56,226 nucleotides of DNA, taken from the NCBI RefSeq assembly GCF_004353915.1, contig NZ_SMRP01000040.1:1-56226 (forward strand). The letters are read 5' to 3'. Positions 33,789 to 42,219 of this stretch are shown here, piece after piece (position 1 is the stretch's first letter; the number at the start of each line of letters is the position of its first letter). The notes under the pieces are model-generated. The model was not told where the DNA came from. It ran no database searches and saw nothing but the letters and a program-made list of their open reading frames with translations. Made by a program: the position numbers and the translations under genes. Source of the stretch: Paraburkholderia silviterrae (GTDB taxonomy: Bacteria > Pseudomonadota > Gammaproteobacteria > Burkholderiales > Burkholderiaceae).

Positions 33789-35501
33789 ATGAACGCACGC
33801 GAACCCGCCATTGTTCTCACATCCCGCAGCGCACGGCTGCGCCAGATGCTGGTGAGCAACGAACTCGAATTCCTGATGGAAGCGCACAACGGTTTGTCCG
33901 CGCGTATCGCGCGCGAGGCGGGCTTCAAGGCGATCTGGGGCTCGGGCCTCTCGATCTCCGCGCAGTTCGGCGTGCGCGACAACAACGAGGCGAGCTGGAC
34001 CCAGGTGGTCGATAACCTCGAATTCATGGCGGACGCGAGCGATCTGCCGATCCTGCTCGATGGCGACACCGGTTACGGCAACTTCAACAATGTGCGCCGC
34101 CTCGTGCGCAAGCTCGAGCAGCGCGGCATCGCGGGCGTGTGCATCGAAGACAAGCAGTTCCCGAAGACCAATAGCTTCATCAAGGGCGAGGCGCAGCCGC
34201 TTGCCGACATCGACGAGTTCTGCGGCAAGATCAAGGCCGGCAAGGACTCGCAGATCGATGAGGACTTTTCGATCGTCGCGCGCGTCGAGGCGTTGATCGC
34301 GGGCTGGGGCATGGACGAGGCACTCAAGCGCGCCGAGGCCTACCGGCTCGCGGGCGCCGATGCGATCCTCATCCACAGCAAGCTCTCCAGGCCCGACGAG
34401 ATCCTCACGTTCGCGCGCGAGTGGGCGGGCCGTGGTCCGCTCGTGATCGTGCCGACCAAGTACTACAGCACGCCCACCGATGTGTTCCGCAAGGCCGGCG
34501 TCAGCGTCGTGATCTGGGCGAACCATCTCGTGCGTGCGTCGGTTTCGGCGATGCAGGCCGTCGCGCGGACGATTCACGAGACGCAGACGCTCGTCGACGT
34601 TGAGGACCGCATCGCGCCCGTCAACGAGATCTTCCGTCTTCAGGACGCCGATGAATATTCTGAAGCGGAAAACCGCTACCTGTCGGCTTCGCGCACGGCG
34701 GCCTCGGCGATCGTGCTGGCGGCGAGCCGCGGCTCGGGTCTCGACGCGTTCACCGAGGACAAGCCCAAGGTCATGCTGCCGGTGGCGGGCAAGCCGCTGC
34801 TGCGCTGGCTTGTCGACGCGTTCAAGAAGCAGTCGGTCAACGACATCACGGTGGTAGGCGGCTATCGCGCTGACGCCATCGACACCGCGGGCGTCAAGCT
34901 CGTGCGCAACGAGCGCTACGCAGAGACCAACGAGCTCGCCTCGCTCGCGTGCGCTATCGGCACGCTCGAGAACGACACCGTGATTTCGTATGGAGACCTG
35001 CTGTTCCGCAGCTACATCTTGAGCGATCTGGTGGAAAGCGAAGCGGATTTCAGCGTGGTGATCGATTCGTCGCCGGAGTCGGAAAACAGCAGCACGCGCG
35101 ATTTCGCGTGGTGTTCGGCGGGCGACGACCGGGGACTCTTTGGCAACAAGGTGCTGCTCGAGCGCATCTCGAGCGAGCCGGCCGTGAACGGCGTGGCGCC
35201 GCACGGGCGCTGGATCGGCCTCATGAACGTGCGCGGCGCGGGCCGCGAGAAGCTTGCGAAGAAGCTCGCGCAACTGCAGACGCGCGCCGACTTCGACACG
35301 CTCGACATGCCCGCGCTCCTCAATGCGCTGATCGCCGACGGCGAGCAGGTCGAGGTGCAATACGTGCGTGGCCACTGGCGCGGCGTGAACGATATCGAAG
35401 ACTTCCGCAGCGCGGGCGAGTTCGCGCAGGGCGTCTATACGCGGGGCGCCCTTGCGCAGGGCGTCTTTACGGCGAGCGGCGCCACGGGGGGCAAGGCATG
35501 A
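33789..35501 (+). CDS. aepX: Phosphoenolpyruvate mutase fused to a nucleotidyltransferase domain
   Basis: A 570-residue two-domain enzyme. Residues 1-about 295 are PEP mutase, which rearranges PEP to phosphonopyruvate: Asp64 in GVRDNNEASW, metal ligands in DGDTGYG (91-97), and the diagnostic loop EDKQFPKTNS (120-129) that separates mutases from isocitrate-lyase-type relatives. Residues about 306-560 are an NTP-transferase fold (LAASRGSGLDAFTEDKPKVM; VAGKPLLRWL), likely activating a phosphonate as its CMP ester. Its glycine-rich loop is unusual: Ser313 and Gly317 replace the common Gly and Arg. ATG 33789 has GGAG seven bases upstream. The decarboxylase gene overlaps its stop by four bases. Confidence 0.93.
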   Translation: MNAREPAIVLTSRSARLRQMLVSNELEFLMEAHNGLSARIAREAGFKAIWGSGLSISAQFGVRDNNEASWTQVVDNLEFMADASDLPILLDGDTGYGNFNNVRRLVRKLEQRGIAGVCIEDKQFPKTNSFIKGEAQPLADIDEFCGKIKAGKDSQIDEDFSIVARVEALIAGWGMDEALKRAEAYRLAGADAILIHSKLSRPDEILTFAREWAGRGPLVIVPTKYYSTPTDVFRKAGVSVVIWANHLVRASVSAMQAVARTIHETQTLVDVEDRIAPVNEIFRLQDADEYSEAENRYLSASRTAASAIVLAASRGSGLDAFTEDKPKVMLPVAGKPLLRWLVDAFKKQSVNDITVVGGYRADAIDTAGVKLVRNERYAETNELASLACAIGTLENDTVISYGDLLFRSYILSDLVESEADFSVVIDSSPESENSSTRDFAWCSAGDDRGLFGNKVLLERISSEPAVNGVAPHGRWIGLMNVRGAGREKLAKKLAQLQTRADFDTLDMPALLNALIADGEQVEVQYVRGHWRGVNDIEDFRSAGEFAQGVYTRGALAQGVFTASGATGGKA

Positions 35502-36691
35502 TCGAAGCCGCTCAGTTTGTCGAAGCGGCGCGCTCGCGTGGCTTCGAATGGTATGCGGGCGTGCCGTGCTCGTTCCTCACGCCGTTCATCAATTACGTGC
35601 TGCAGGACGAATCGCTTCATTATGTGTCGGCGGCGAACGAAGGCGATGCGGTCGCGCTGATCGCGGGCGTGGCGCTCGCGGGCAAGCGCGGGATCGCGAT
35701 GATGCAGAATTCCGGGCTCGGCAACGCCGTGAGCCCGCTCACTTCGCTCACGTGGACTTTCCGTCTGCCGCAACTGTTGATCGTGACGTGGCGCGGCCAG
35801 CCGGGCGTCGCCGACGAGCCGCAGCACGCGCTGATGGGCCCGGTCACGCCGCAGATGCTCGAGACGATGGAGATTCCGTGGGAGTTGTTTCCTGTGGAAG
35901 CCGAGGCCATTGGCCCGGTGCTCGAGCGTGCGATCAAGCATATGGATGAAACGGGCCGTCCCTATGCGCTCGTGATGCAGAAAGGTAGCGTGGCGCCGTA
36001 TGAGCTGAAGGGCGGCGGCGCGATGCCCGAGAGGCATGCGCTGCCTGTCGCGCAGGTCAAATGGACGGGGCGCAGTCCTGATCAATTGCCGACGCGCCAG
36101 CAGGCGCTCGAGCGCGTGATTGCGGCGACGCCCGCCGAGTCGACTGTCGTGGTGGCATCGACGGGCTTCTGCGGGCGTGAGCTCTACGCGCTTGAGGACC
36201 GTTCCAATCAGCTCTACATGGTGGGCTCGATGGGCTGCGTCACGCCGTTTGCGCTTGGTCTCGCGCTTGCGCGCCCGGACCTGAACGTGGTGGCGCTCGA
36301 CGGCGACGGCGCGGCGCTCATGAGGATGGGCGCTTTTGCTACGCTTGGTGCGTATGGGCCGTCGAATCTCACGCATGTGCTGCTCGATAATGGCGTGCAT
36401 GATTCGACGGGGGGGCAGGCGACGGTTTCGGCGCAGGTGTCGTTTGCGAATGTGGCTGCCGCCTGCGGTTATGCGGATGCGGTGGAGAGCGATGATCTCG
36501 AGGTGCTTGATAGCGTGCTTGCCGCTGCGCGCGAACGCGAGAGGGGTTCATCTGGCGTTGCCGGGACACGATTCGTAGGCCTGACGATCGGACGTGGCGC
36601 GCCCGATGAACTGCCGCGCCCGACCATCACGCCGCACGAGGTGAAGGCGCGTCTCATGCGCCACATCGGTGTGCCCGTTCATGGAGTCTGA
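35498..36691 (+). CDS. aepY: Phosphonopyruvate decarboxylase
   Basis: A 397-residue thiamine-diphosphate enzyme that converts phosphonopyruvate to phosphonoacetaldehyde, drawing the unfavourable PEP mutase reaction forward. The N-terminal half (GVPCSFLTPFINYVL; SAANEGDAVALIAGVALAG; MQNSGLGN) and the C-terminal TPP-binding stretch GDGAALMRMGAFATLGAYG followed by LDNGVHDSTGGQ are typical. ATGA overlap with the mutase gene indicates coupled translation. Confidence 0.94.
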   Translation: MIEAAQFVEAARSRGFEWYAGVPCSFLTPFINYVLQDESLHYVSAANEGDAVALIAGVALAGKRGIAMMQNSGLGNAVSPLTSLTWTFRLPQLLIVTWRGQPGVADEPQHALMGPVTPQMLETMEIPWELFPVEAEAIGPVLERAIKHMDETGRPYALVMQKGSVAPYELKGGGAMPERHALPVAQVKWTGRSPDQLPTRQQALERVIAATPAESTVVVASTGFCGRELYALEDRSNQLYMVGSMGCVTPFALGLALARPDLNVVALDGDGAALMRMGAFATLGAYGPSNLTHVLLDNGVHDSTGGQATVSAQVSFANVAAACGYADAVESDDLEVLDSVLAAARERERGSSGVAGTRFVGLTIGRGAPDELPRPTITPHEVKARLMRHIGVPVHGV

Positions 36692-37481
36692 GTGCTTTAA
36701 GCGCGTTTGAGATTTGCTCTGGTTGATGTCGTGGGAGCAGTATGGTGTTTTTGTTGCGAGGTGTCGGGCCGTTGGGATCTGGCCGTTGGCCTTTTGGCAT
36801 TGGCCTTTCCTTGTTTTCATGTCGGTATATTAGTGTTGCCCCTGTGCGGGGCGGCACCTACTTTTCTTTGCAGCGGCAAAGAAAAGTAGGCAAAAGAAAG
36901 CCGCTCAAACCGCCAGTGTGACGCAGTGGACCACTCGCCTTATATCGAAGTGGCTCCGGGGCGTCTGACATCACGCGCCGTCACCCGGAGTGACTAAGGG
37001 CTCATCCATCCGGCGGCGCTGCGCGCGCCGTGGGGTATAACTAAAACCAGTCGGGTGCACAGGTTTTCGTAGGACTCCAGCGTATTCGCTCGGCGTTAGT
37101 TCCGCGCATTCGCCGGGCAGCACGCCCGGTTTTCCTTGCAGACCCTTCCGCCCGCGCGTAGCGCGCGGCGGGAAGAATGAGCCCTTTGTCACTAAAGCGG
37201 AGTGTGCGAGGAGACGGATGCCCCGGAGCCGCTCCGATACGAAGGGCAGTGGTGGACTGCGTCACACTGGCGGTTTGAGCCGCTTTCTTTTGCCTACTTT
37301 TCTTTGCGGCTGCAAAGAAAAGTAGGTGCCGCCCCGCACAGGGGCAACACCAATATACCGACATGAAAACAAGGAAAGGCCAACCCCCCAAAGCCCGCGA
37401 CAAGAAACCAGACCAAAAACCAGACCAAAAACCAGAAATACCAGAAATCAACCTCCCAAAACACTCACTAAGGAAAAGCCG
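36692..37481. other. 790-bp gap in the phosphonate gene set
   Basis: It contains the 584-bp inverted-repeat element (36800-37383) and, after it, a short repeat of an AAACCAGACC-like unit around 37403-37430 just before the transaminase ribosome site. ORFs of 60-140 codons in the gap are by-products of the repeat arms and show no protein-like features. Confidence 0.6.
36800..37383. repeat. 584-bp imperfect inverted-repeat element
   Basis: The two ends are inverted copies: from TTGGCCTTTCC inward through GTGTTGCCCCTGTGCGGGGC, the TACTTTTCTTTGC hairpin, GCTCAAACCGCCAGTGTGACG and on to CTCCGGGGC and AGGGCTCAT, with arms of roughly 200-230 bp diverging towards a centre of about 120 bp. Each arm has a perfect 15-bp hairpin CCTACTTTTCTTTGC/GCAAAGAAAAGTAGG (36857-36890 and 37293-37326). 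Similar sequences recur between genes in Paraburkholderia-type genomes as I recall. No transposase is encoded. Confidence 0.85.
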
Positions 37482-38561
37482 ATGCTATTACTCAACCCCG
37501 GCCCCGTAACGCTCACGGCGCGCGTGCGCCGCAGCCTGCTACAAGAAGACCTATGCCACCGCGAAAGCGAATTCTTCGACATACAGGAAGAGGCGCGCAC
37601 GCGCCTCGTCGGCGTCTACAATCTCGACCCCACACAGTGGCAAGCAGTGCTCATGACCGGCTCCGGCACGGCGGCAGTGGAGAGCATGATCGCCGCGCTC
37701 GTCCCCGCCAACGGCAAGCTCCTGATCATCGAGAACGGCGTCTATGGCGAGCGAATCACGCAGATCGCCACCCAGTACAACATCGCGCACGAACTGGTGA
37801 AGCACGAGTGGATGCAGGCGCCCGACCTCGCGCGCATCTGCGCCGCGCTCGACGCCGACCGCACGATCACCCATGTCGCGATCATCCACCACGAAACCAC
37901 CACGGGCAGGCTGAACGATCTGCGCGCGCTAGGCGAGGCGTGCCGCGCTCGCGGCGTGCAGATGCTCGTGGACGGCGTAAGCAGCTTCGGCGCCGAAGCC
38001 ATCGATTTTGCCGACACGAGCATTGCCGCCGTGGCCGCGACCGCGAACAAGTGCCTGCACGGCGTGCCTGGCGCGGCCTTCGTGGTGGTGCGCCGCGCGG
38101 CGCTCGCGCATGCATCGAGCCGCACTTACTACCTCGACCTCAAGCGCCTCGCTACGCTCCAGGATCAGCGCAACACGCCGTTCACGCCTTCGGTGCACGC
38201 GTACTACGCGCTCGTCGAAGCGCTGCGCGAACTCGCCGACGAAGGCGGCTGGCAAGCGCGTCATGCGCGCTATGCGGCGCTTTCGGAGCAGGTGCGCGCG
38301 GGGCTCGCCGCGCGCGGCATGGCAAGCGTGCTGCCGAAGGATGAATCATCGGTGGTGCTGCGCGCGTTCCGCCGGCCGGCCGGCGTCGATTATCCGTTGC
38401 TGCACGACACGCTCAAGGCGCGCGGCTTCGTGATTTATGCGGGCCAGGGCGGCTTGTCGAAGGAGCTGTTCCGCATCTCGACGATGGGCGACATTCACGC
38501 CGCCGATGTCGAGCGTTTGCTCGCGGCGTTCGACGAAGTCGCGAAGCAAGGCGTCGCGTGA
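37482..38561 (+). CDS. phnW: 2-aminoethylphosphonate:pyruvate transaminase
   Basis: A 359-residue class V aminotransferase. The N-terminus MLLLNPGPVTLTARVRRSLL, the CHRESEF motif, PLP contacts (Asp164 in VDGVSSFGAE) and the Schiff-base Lys190 in ATANKCLHGVPG match PhnW. PhnW degrades AEP in catabolic clusters, but beside PEP mutase and decarboxylase genes the reverse direction, amination of phosphonoacetaldehyde to 2-aminoethylphosphonate, is expected. ATG 37482 has AAGGA upstream. It is separated from the decarboxylase gene by the inverted-repeat element, so it may need its own promoter. Confidence 0.94.
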   Translation: MLLLNPGPVTLTARVRRSLLQEDLCHRESEFFDIQEEARTRLVGVYNLDPTQWQAVLMTGSGTAAVESMIAALVPANGKLLIIENGVYGERITQIATQYNIAHELVKHEWMQAPDLARICAALDADRTITHVAIIHHETTTGRLNDLRALGEACRARGVQMLVDGVSSFGAEAIDFADTSIAAVAATANKCLHGVPGAAFVVVRRAALAHASSRTYYLDLKRLATLQDQRNTPFTPSVHAYYALVEALRELADEGGWQARHARYAALSEQVRAGLAARGMASVLPKDESSVVLRAFRRPAGVDYPLLHDTLKARGFVIYAGQGGLSKELFRISTMGDIHAADVERLLAAFDEVAKQGVA

Positions 38562-38580
38562 AGCCACGCAGGACGCGCGC

Positions 38581-40065
38581 TCAATACCCGGTGAGCACCG
38601 CGAACGCAAGCGTTGCCATCGAAAGCACGAGCAGCGTCGCGAAGAGCGGCAGGATGAAGCGCAGCCATTCGCCGAACCCCACGCGCGCGGTGGCCAGATA
38701 GGCAAGCAGCATGCCGGAGGTGGGCGTGATCATATTGGTCAGGCCGCCTCCGAGGACGAAGGCGAGCACCGAGGTCTGGCCGCTCACGCCGGAAATCTGG
38801 GCGATCGGTCCGATGATCGGCATGCTCACCGCAGCCTTGCCCGATACCGAGGGAATGAAGACATCGAGCAGCATCTGCACGGCCATAAGCCCGTTGGCCA
38901 CGATCACGGCCGACTGGCCGCGCGCCAGTTGCGTGAAGGCGTGGATCAGCGTGTCCAGCACGAGACTGTTCTGCAAGATGAGCTCGACCGAAGCGGCGAG
39001 CCCGATCAGCAAGCCGGCGAGCACCATGCCCTTCATGCCGTCGACGAAGGCTTCGGAGGCGCTGCGCGAATCGAGCCGGCCCACCAGCGCGGTCACGATG
39101 CTGATGGCCACGTAGAACGCCGATAGCTCGACGTTGCCCCACTTGAGCTCGCGTGTGCCGAAGACGAGCGCCGCGGCGGCGATGGCGAGCACGACGAGCG
39201 TGGCCATGTGGCGGCGGGAGAGCCGCGTCTGGGTCTCCATCGCCGTGACGGCAGCCTCGCGCCGGTAGCCGCTGCGCCGCACGTAAAGCAGCAGATACGC
39301 GATGCCGAGCGTGAGAAAGACGACGAACACGCCGAGCCGCAACGCGATGCCGCTAAAGAGCGGTACGCCGACGATGGGCTGCGCAACGGCGAGCGAAAGC
39401 GGGTTGGTGACCGAGGCGATATAGCCGACCTTCGCCGCAATCGCGACGAGCGCGACCGCGAACAGGTTGGACAGGCCGAGCCGCTTCGCGAGCAGCATCA
39501 CCATCGGAATGATGACCAGGTACTCCGAAATAAAACCGAGCAGCGTGCTGCCGAGGCCGATCAGGATCATCAGCAGTGGGGCGAGCACGTAGACGTTGCC
39601 GGCCGTCAGCTGCAAAAGCCGGTCGATACCGGCGTCCACCACGCCGGTGCGCCGCATCACGCCGAACATCCCGCCGACGAACATCACCATGAAGATGAGC
39701 GGCGCGTTCTTGATGAGCCCATTGGGCACCGCCACGAAGACCGAGACGAGGCTCGCGGGCGCGGCGTGCTCCGGCGTGCTCCGCGTCACCGCTGGCGCGG
39801 CGAGCGTGGCGATGCCGCCGCTTTTGGGGACCACGTGGTAGGTGCCGGGAATCACGAGCTTGCCCTGGCGCTCGAACTGCCCGGCATCGACGAACCAGGT
39901 CATGGCCAGCGCCGCGGCGAGCACCCAGAGCATCATCACGACCGGATGCAGCATCTTGCCGTGCGGTTTCTTTTCCTGGCCGGCGCTCCCGGCGTTCTCG
40001 GCATTCTCGGCATTTTCGGCGGACGGTGCTTCGTCGTGCTGGGAAGAGGGCGGGGCGGCGAGCAT
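38581..40065 (-). CDS. YfcC/DcuC-like membrane carrier
   Basis: The 494-residue product has a Glu/Asn-rich cytoplasmic leader and about twelve helices. The large soluble insertion between helices 1 and 2 (GTYHVVPKSGGIATLAAP), GGMFGVMRRTGVVDAGIDRL, LGSTLLGFISEYLVIIPMV and GGGLTNMITPTSGMLLAYLA are typical of the YfcC group within the C4-dicarboxylate/DcuC superfamily. Substrates of YfcC proteins are poorly known; here an N-formylated or acyl amino acid fits the operon. ATG 40065 has GAGGAA upstream. It is the last gene of the operon, 22 bp after iclR. Confidence 0.87.
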   Translation of the reverse strand: MLAAPPSSQHDEAPSAENAENAENAGSAGQEKKPHGKMLHPVVMMLWVLAAALAMTWFVDAGQFERQGKLVIPGTYHVVPKSGGIATLAAPAVTRSTPEHAAPASLVSVFVAVPNGLIKNAPLIFMVMFVGGMFGVMRRTGVVDAGIDRLLQLTAGNVYVLAPLLMILIGLGSTLLGFISEYLVIIPMVMLLAKRLGLSNLFAVALVAIAAKVGYIASVTNPLSLAVAQPIVGVPLFSGIALRLGVFVVFLTLGIAYLLLYVRRSGYRREAAVTAMETQTRLSRRHMATLVVLAIAAAALVFGTRELKWGNVELSAFYVAISIVTALVGRLDSRSASEAFVDGMKGMVLAGLLIGLAASVELILQNSLVLDTLIHAFTQLARGQSAVIVANGLMAVQMLLDVFIPSVSGKAAVSMPIIGPIAQISGVSGQTSVLAFVLGGGLTNMITPTSGMLLAYLATARVGFGEWLRFILPLFATLLVLSMATLAFAVLTGY

Positions 40066-40087
40066 GTGCGGCTTCCTCGGTGCGGTG

Positions 40088-40855
40088 TCAGGCGGGCAGC
40101 GCGACACGCGCGCCGGTATAGCCGAGCTCGGCGGAGATCGTCGCGGCGCAGGCTTGCAGGCGCTCGAGATAGTCGGGTATCTCGGCCCGGCCGATACGCA
40201 TCTCCGGGCCGGAGACGGCCACGGCCGCCACCGTGGCGCCCGACATGTCGCGCACCGGCACCGAGATCGCGACCGCGCCCGGCGTCACTTCGCCGAGGCT
40301 GACCGCGTAGCCCTTGCGTGCGATCGCGTCGAGCTCTTCGAGCAGGGCGATCAGATCGGGCGCGTCGGGCATCTTCTTCACGCGCGCGAGATATTCGGTG
40401 CGCACCGCGTCGGGGGCGAAGGCGAGCAGCACTTTGCCCGAGGCGCCATGGTTGATCGGCCGACGATTGCCGACCGCGCCCACCGCGCGCATCGGGTGCG
40501 TGGTTTCGCAGCGCGCCACGCAGACCGTTTCGAGTCCCTCGCGCACGCGCAGCACGATCGTCTCGTTGATCGCCTGGTTGAGCGCGAGCATGTGGCGCGA
40601 GGCTGCTCGCACGAGCGTGTTCTGCTGCGCCGCGGCCACGCCCAGCACGAAGGCCTGCGGGCCGAGCGCGTAAGTGGCGCTCTGCGCGTCCTGCACGACA
40701 TAGCGATGCAGCTCGAGCGTGCACAGCATGCGATAGGTGCGCGATTTGTTGATGCCGAGCTGCGTGGACAGCTCCGTCACGCCAAGGCCGGGGTGCTCGG
40801 CCACATAGCTCAGCAGTTTGAGCGCGTTGTCGACTGCATCGACGATATAGGTCAT
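40088..40855 (-). CDS. IclR-family transcriptional regulator
   Basis: The 255-residue product has an N-terminal winged helix (VDNALKLLSYVAEHPGLGVTELSTQLGINKSRTYRML) and a C-terminal IclR effector domain (HGASGKVLLAFAPD; LGEVTPGAVAISVPV; ISAELGY). It is the middle gene of the operon, so autoregulation is likely. ATG 40855 is preferred over GTG 40867 because a GTGAGG site fits it. The paired 19-bp palindromes at 41789 and 42018 are its best operator candidates. Confidence 0.9.
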   Translation of the reverse strand: MTYIVDAVDNALKLLSYVAEHPGLGVTELSTQLGINKSRTYRMLCTLELHRYVVQDAQSATYALGPQAFVLGVAAAQQNTLVRAASRHMLALNQAINETIVLRVREGLETVCVARCETTHPMRAVGAVGNRRPINHGASGKVLLAFAPDAVRTEYLARVKKMPDAPDLIALLEELDAIARKGYAVSLGEVTPGAVAISVPVRDMSGATVAAVAVSGPEMRIGRAEIPDYLERLQACAATISAELGYTGARVALPA

Positions 40856-40863
40856 GTCGGGCC

Positions 40864-41766
40864 TCACAGTGCTTCGAGTTGCGCGCGAACGTAAGCGGCT
40901 AGCGCTTGTGCGAAGGCGTCGAGGTCGCGCTTGAGCGCGTCGAAACCCGCGTGCTTCGCGAAGGCCGCTTCGTCCATATAGAGCGCGCGATTCAGCTCGA
41001 TCTGGATACTATGGCACTTGCGCGCGGGATCGCTCACGGCGCGCAACAAGTCGCCGCCTTGATAGGGCTCGTTGATCTGCACGCGATAGCCGGCCGCGGC
41101 AAAGTGGTCGGCGACCCATTGTGTGAAAGCGGGATCCGACGTGGTGCCGCGCCGGTCGCTGACGACGAGATCGGGGCGCGCTTCACCGGCGTCGACGTTC
41201 ATGGCGTTGCCGCGCGATTTCATTGAATGGCAGTTCACGTGCCATAGCGCGCCGTGACGCGCATACGCGGCATCGGCCGCCTCGCGCAGTGCCGCGCGAT
41301 AGGGGCGGTAGTACGCGTCGATGCGATGCCGCACCTCGGCAATCGGCAGCTTGCGGTCGTAGAGCGGCACGCCTGGCAGTGCGTAGCGACGGATCAGGCC
41401 CATCCCGCGCAACGTGTAGGGCTCCGGCACGAGGGACTCGGGCCAGGGCTCGGCGAGCAGCTCGGCGTCGATGTCGGTGACGGCGCGGTTGGGGTCGATA
41501 TAGGCGCGCGGAAAGTGCGCGCCGATCAGTGCGCCGCCGTGCGCGGGCACGCCGGACCATAGCTCGTCGACGAATGCGTCCCACGAAGTGAGGATCGCCT
41601 CGCGCGGCGCGACCGTGCCGAAATCGTCCGGCAGCGCAATGCCGCTGTGCGGCGAATCGAACACGATCGGCAACGGTGCGGCCTGGGCAGCAACCGTGAA
41701 GCACGGTGCGGGCTCGTCTGCCTGAGAGGAGAGGGGGCTTGGGGCCGCCATGGATGTCTTCGTCAT
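40864..41766 (-). CDS. hutG: N-formylglutamate deformylase-like amidohydrolase
   Basis: A 300-residue metal-dependent hydrolase of the N-formylglutamate amidohydrolase family: DSPHSG near the start (metal ligand His), DIDAELLAEPWPE, the NCHSMKSRG segment and QIELNRALYMDE near the end. HutG-type enzymes release formate and glutamate from N-formylglutamate in histidine breakdown. No other hut gene is present, so the substrate may be another N-acyl amino acid. ATG 41766 opens just before the conserved part; upstream in-frame ATG 41844 would place the start within the operator. First gene of the operon. Confidence 0.85.
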   Translation of the reverse strand: MTKTSMAAPSPLSSQADEPAPCFTVAAQAAPLPIVFDSPHSGIALPDDFGTVAPREAILTSWDAFVDELWSGVPAHGGALIGAHFPRAYIDPNRAVTDIDAELLAEPWPESLVPEPYTLRGMGLIRRYALPGVPLYDRKLPIAEVRHRIDAYYRPYRAALREAADAAYARHGALWHVNCHSMKSRGNAMNVDAGEARPDLVVSDRRGTTSDPAFTQWVADHFAAAGYRVQINEPYQGGDLLRAVSDPARKCHSIQIELNRALYMDEAAFAKHAGFDALKRDLDAFAQALAAYVRAQLEAL

Positions 41767-41788
41767 TGCTCGTCGATCAATGGGATCG

Positions 41789-41807
41789 TGTTTTAAACAA
41801 TAAAACA
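41789..41807 (-). promoter_or_regulatory. IclR-type operator, copy 1
   Basis: TGTTTTAAACAATAAAACA, perfect 7-bp arms TGTTTTA/TAAAACA around AACAA, 22 bp upstream of the hutG-like start codon. Identical to copy 2. Confidence 0.65.
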
Positions 41808-41976
41808 GCGTTTTAAATTTAATCGAAAGCGTACCGCTACCCATGGAATGAGCGGATTGGGGTTTCCCCTGGCGTGAGGCCGTAAAGCTGGCGCAATCTC
41901 ACAGCCATCAAGCGTTTAATGGATTTTTTGGGACGCCGCGACGGCCCGTGATGCGTCGCGGGTTATTGACAGCTTC

Positions 41977-42006
41977 TTGACGGGGCGGAAACGATGCCCG
42001 AATAAT
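41977..42006 (+). promoter_or_regulatory. Candidate porin promoter
   Basis: -35 TTGACG (41977-41982), 18-bp spacer, -10 AATAAT (42001-42006). Operator copy 2 starts 11 bp after the -10, where a bound repressor would block initiation or early elongation. Confidence 0.5.
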
Positions 42007-42017
42007 AAATAATACGT

Positions 42018-42036
42018 TGTTTTAAACAATAAAACA
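42018..42036 (+). promoter_or_regulatory. IclR-type operator, copy 2
   Basis: The same 19-bp sequence TGTTTTAAACAATAAAACA as copy 1, 229 bp away and just downstream of the porin promoter candidate. Confidence 0.65.
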
Positions 42037-42219
42037 AGCGATTCGACGGGACGCGGAGCCGCTTATCCGGAAGCTGCGCGAGCGGCGGCGCACGCAACGG
42101 TGCTTTGCTTGATCCGCGATTCGATTTAATCAGTAATGCAGAGAATATGCCGCGCCAGCAGAGGCGGCCATCCAGACTATCAATACACGGCATCTCGCAT
42201 GCCAGAAGGAGAAAAAAAC

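Larger units (their letters stand above)
41767..42219. other. Divergent control region between the hutG-like operon and the porin
   Basis: A 453-bp AT-rich stretch without a gene, carrying the two IclR-type palindromes and the porin promoter candidate. A GC-rich block around 41840-41960 separates the two control sites. Confidence 0.6.

Noticed and set aside
36857..36890. Possible CRISPR-like or terminator unit from the repeated TACTTTTCTTTGC hairpin
   Set aside because: Only two copies in inverted orientation within one element, no spacers and no cas genes; not a CRISPR array.
37041..37451. 136-codon leftward ORF in the inverted-repeat element
   Set aside because: Arises from repeat-arm sequence, has no domain, and its mirror-image counterpart occurs in the other arm in a different frame.
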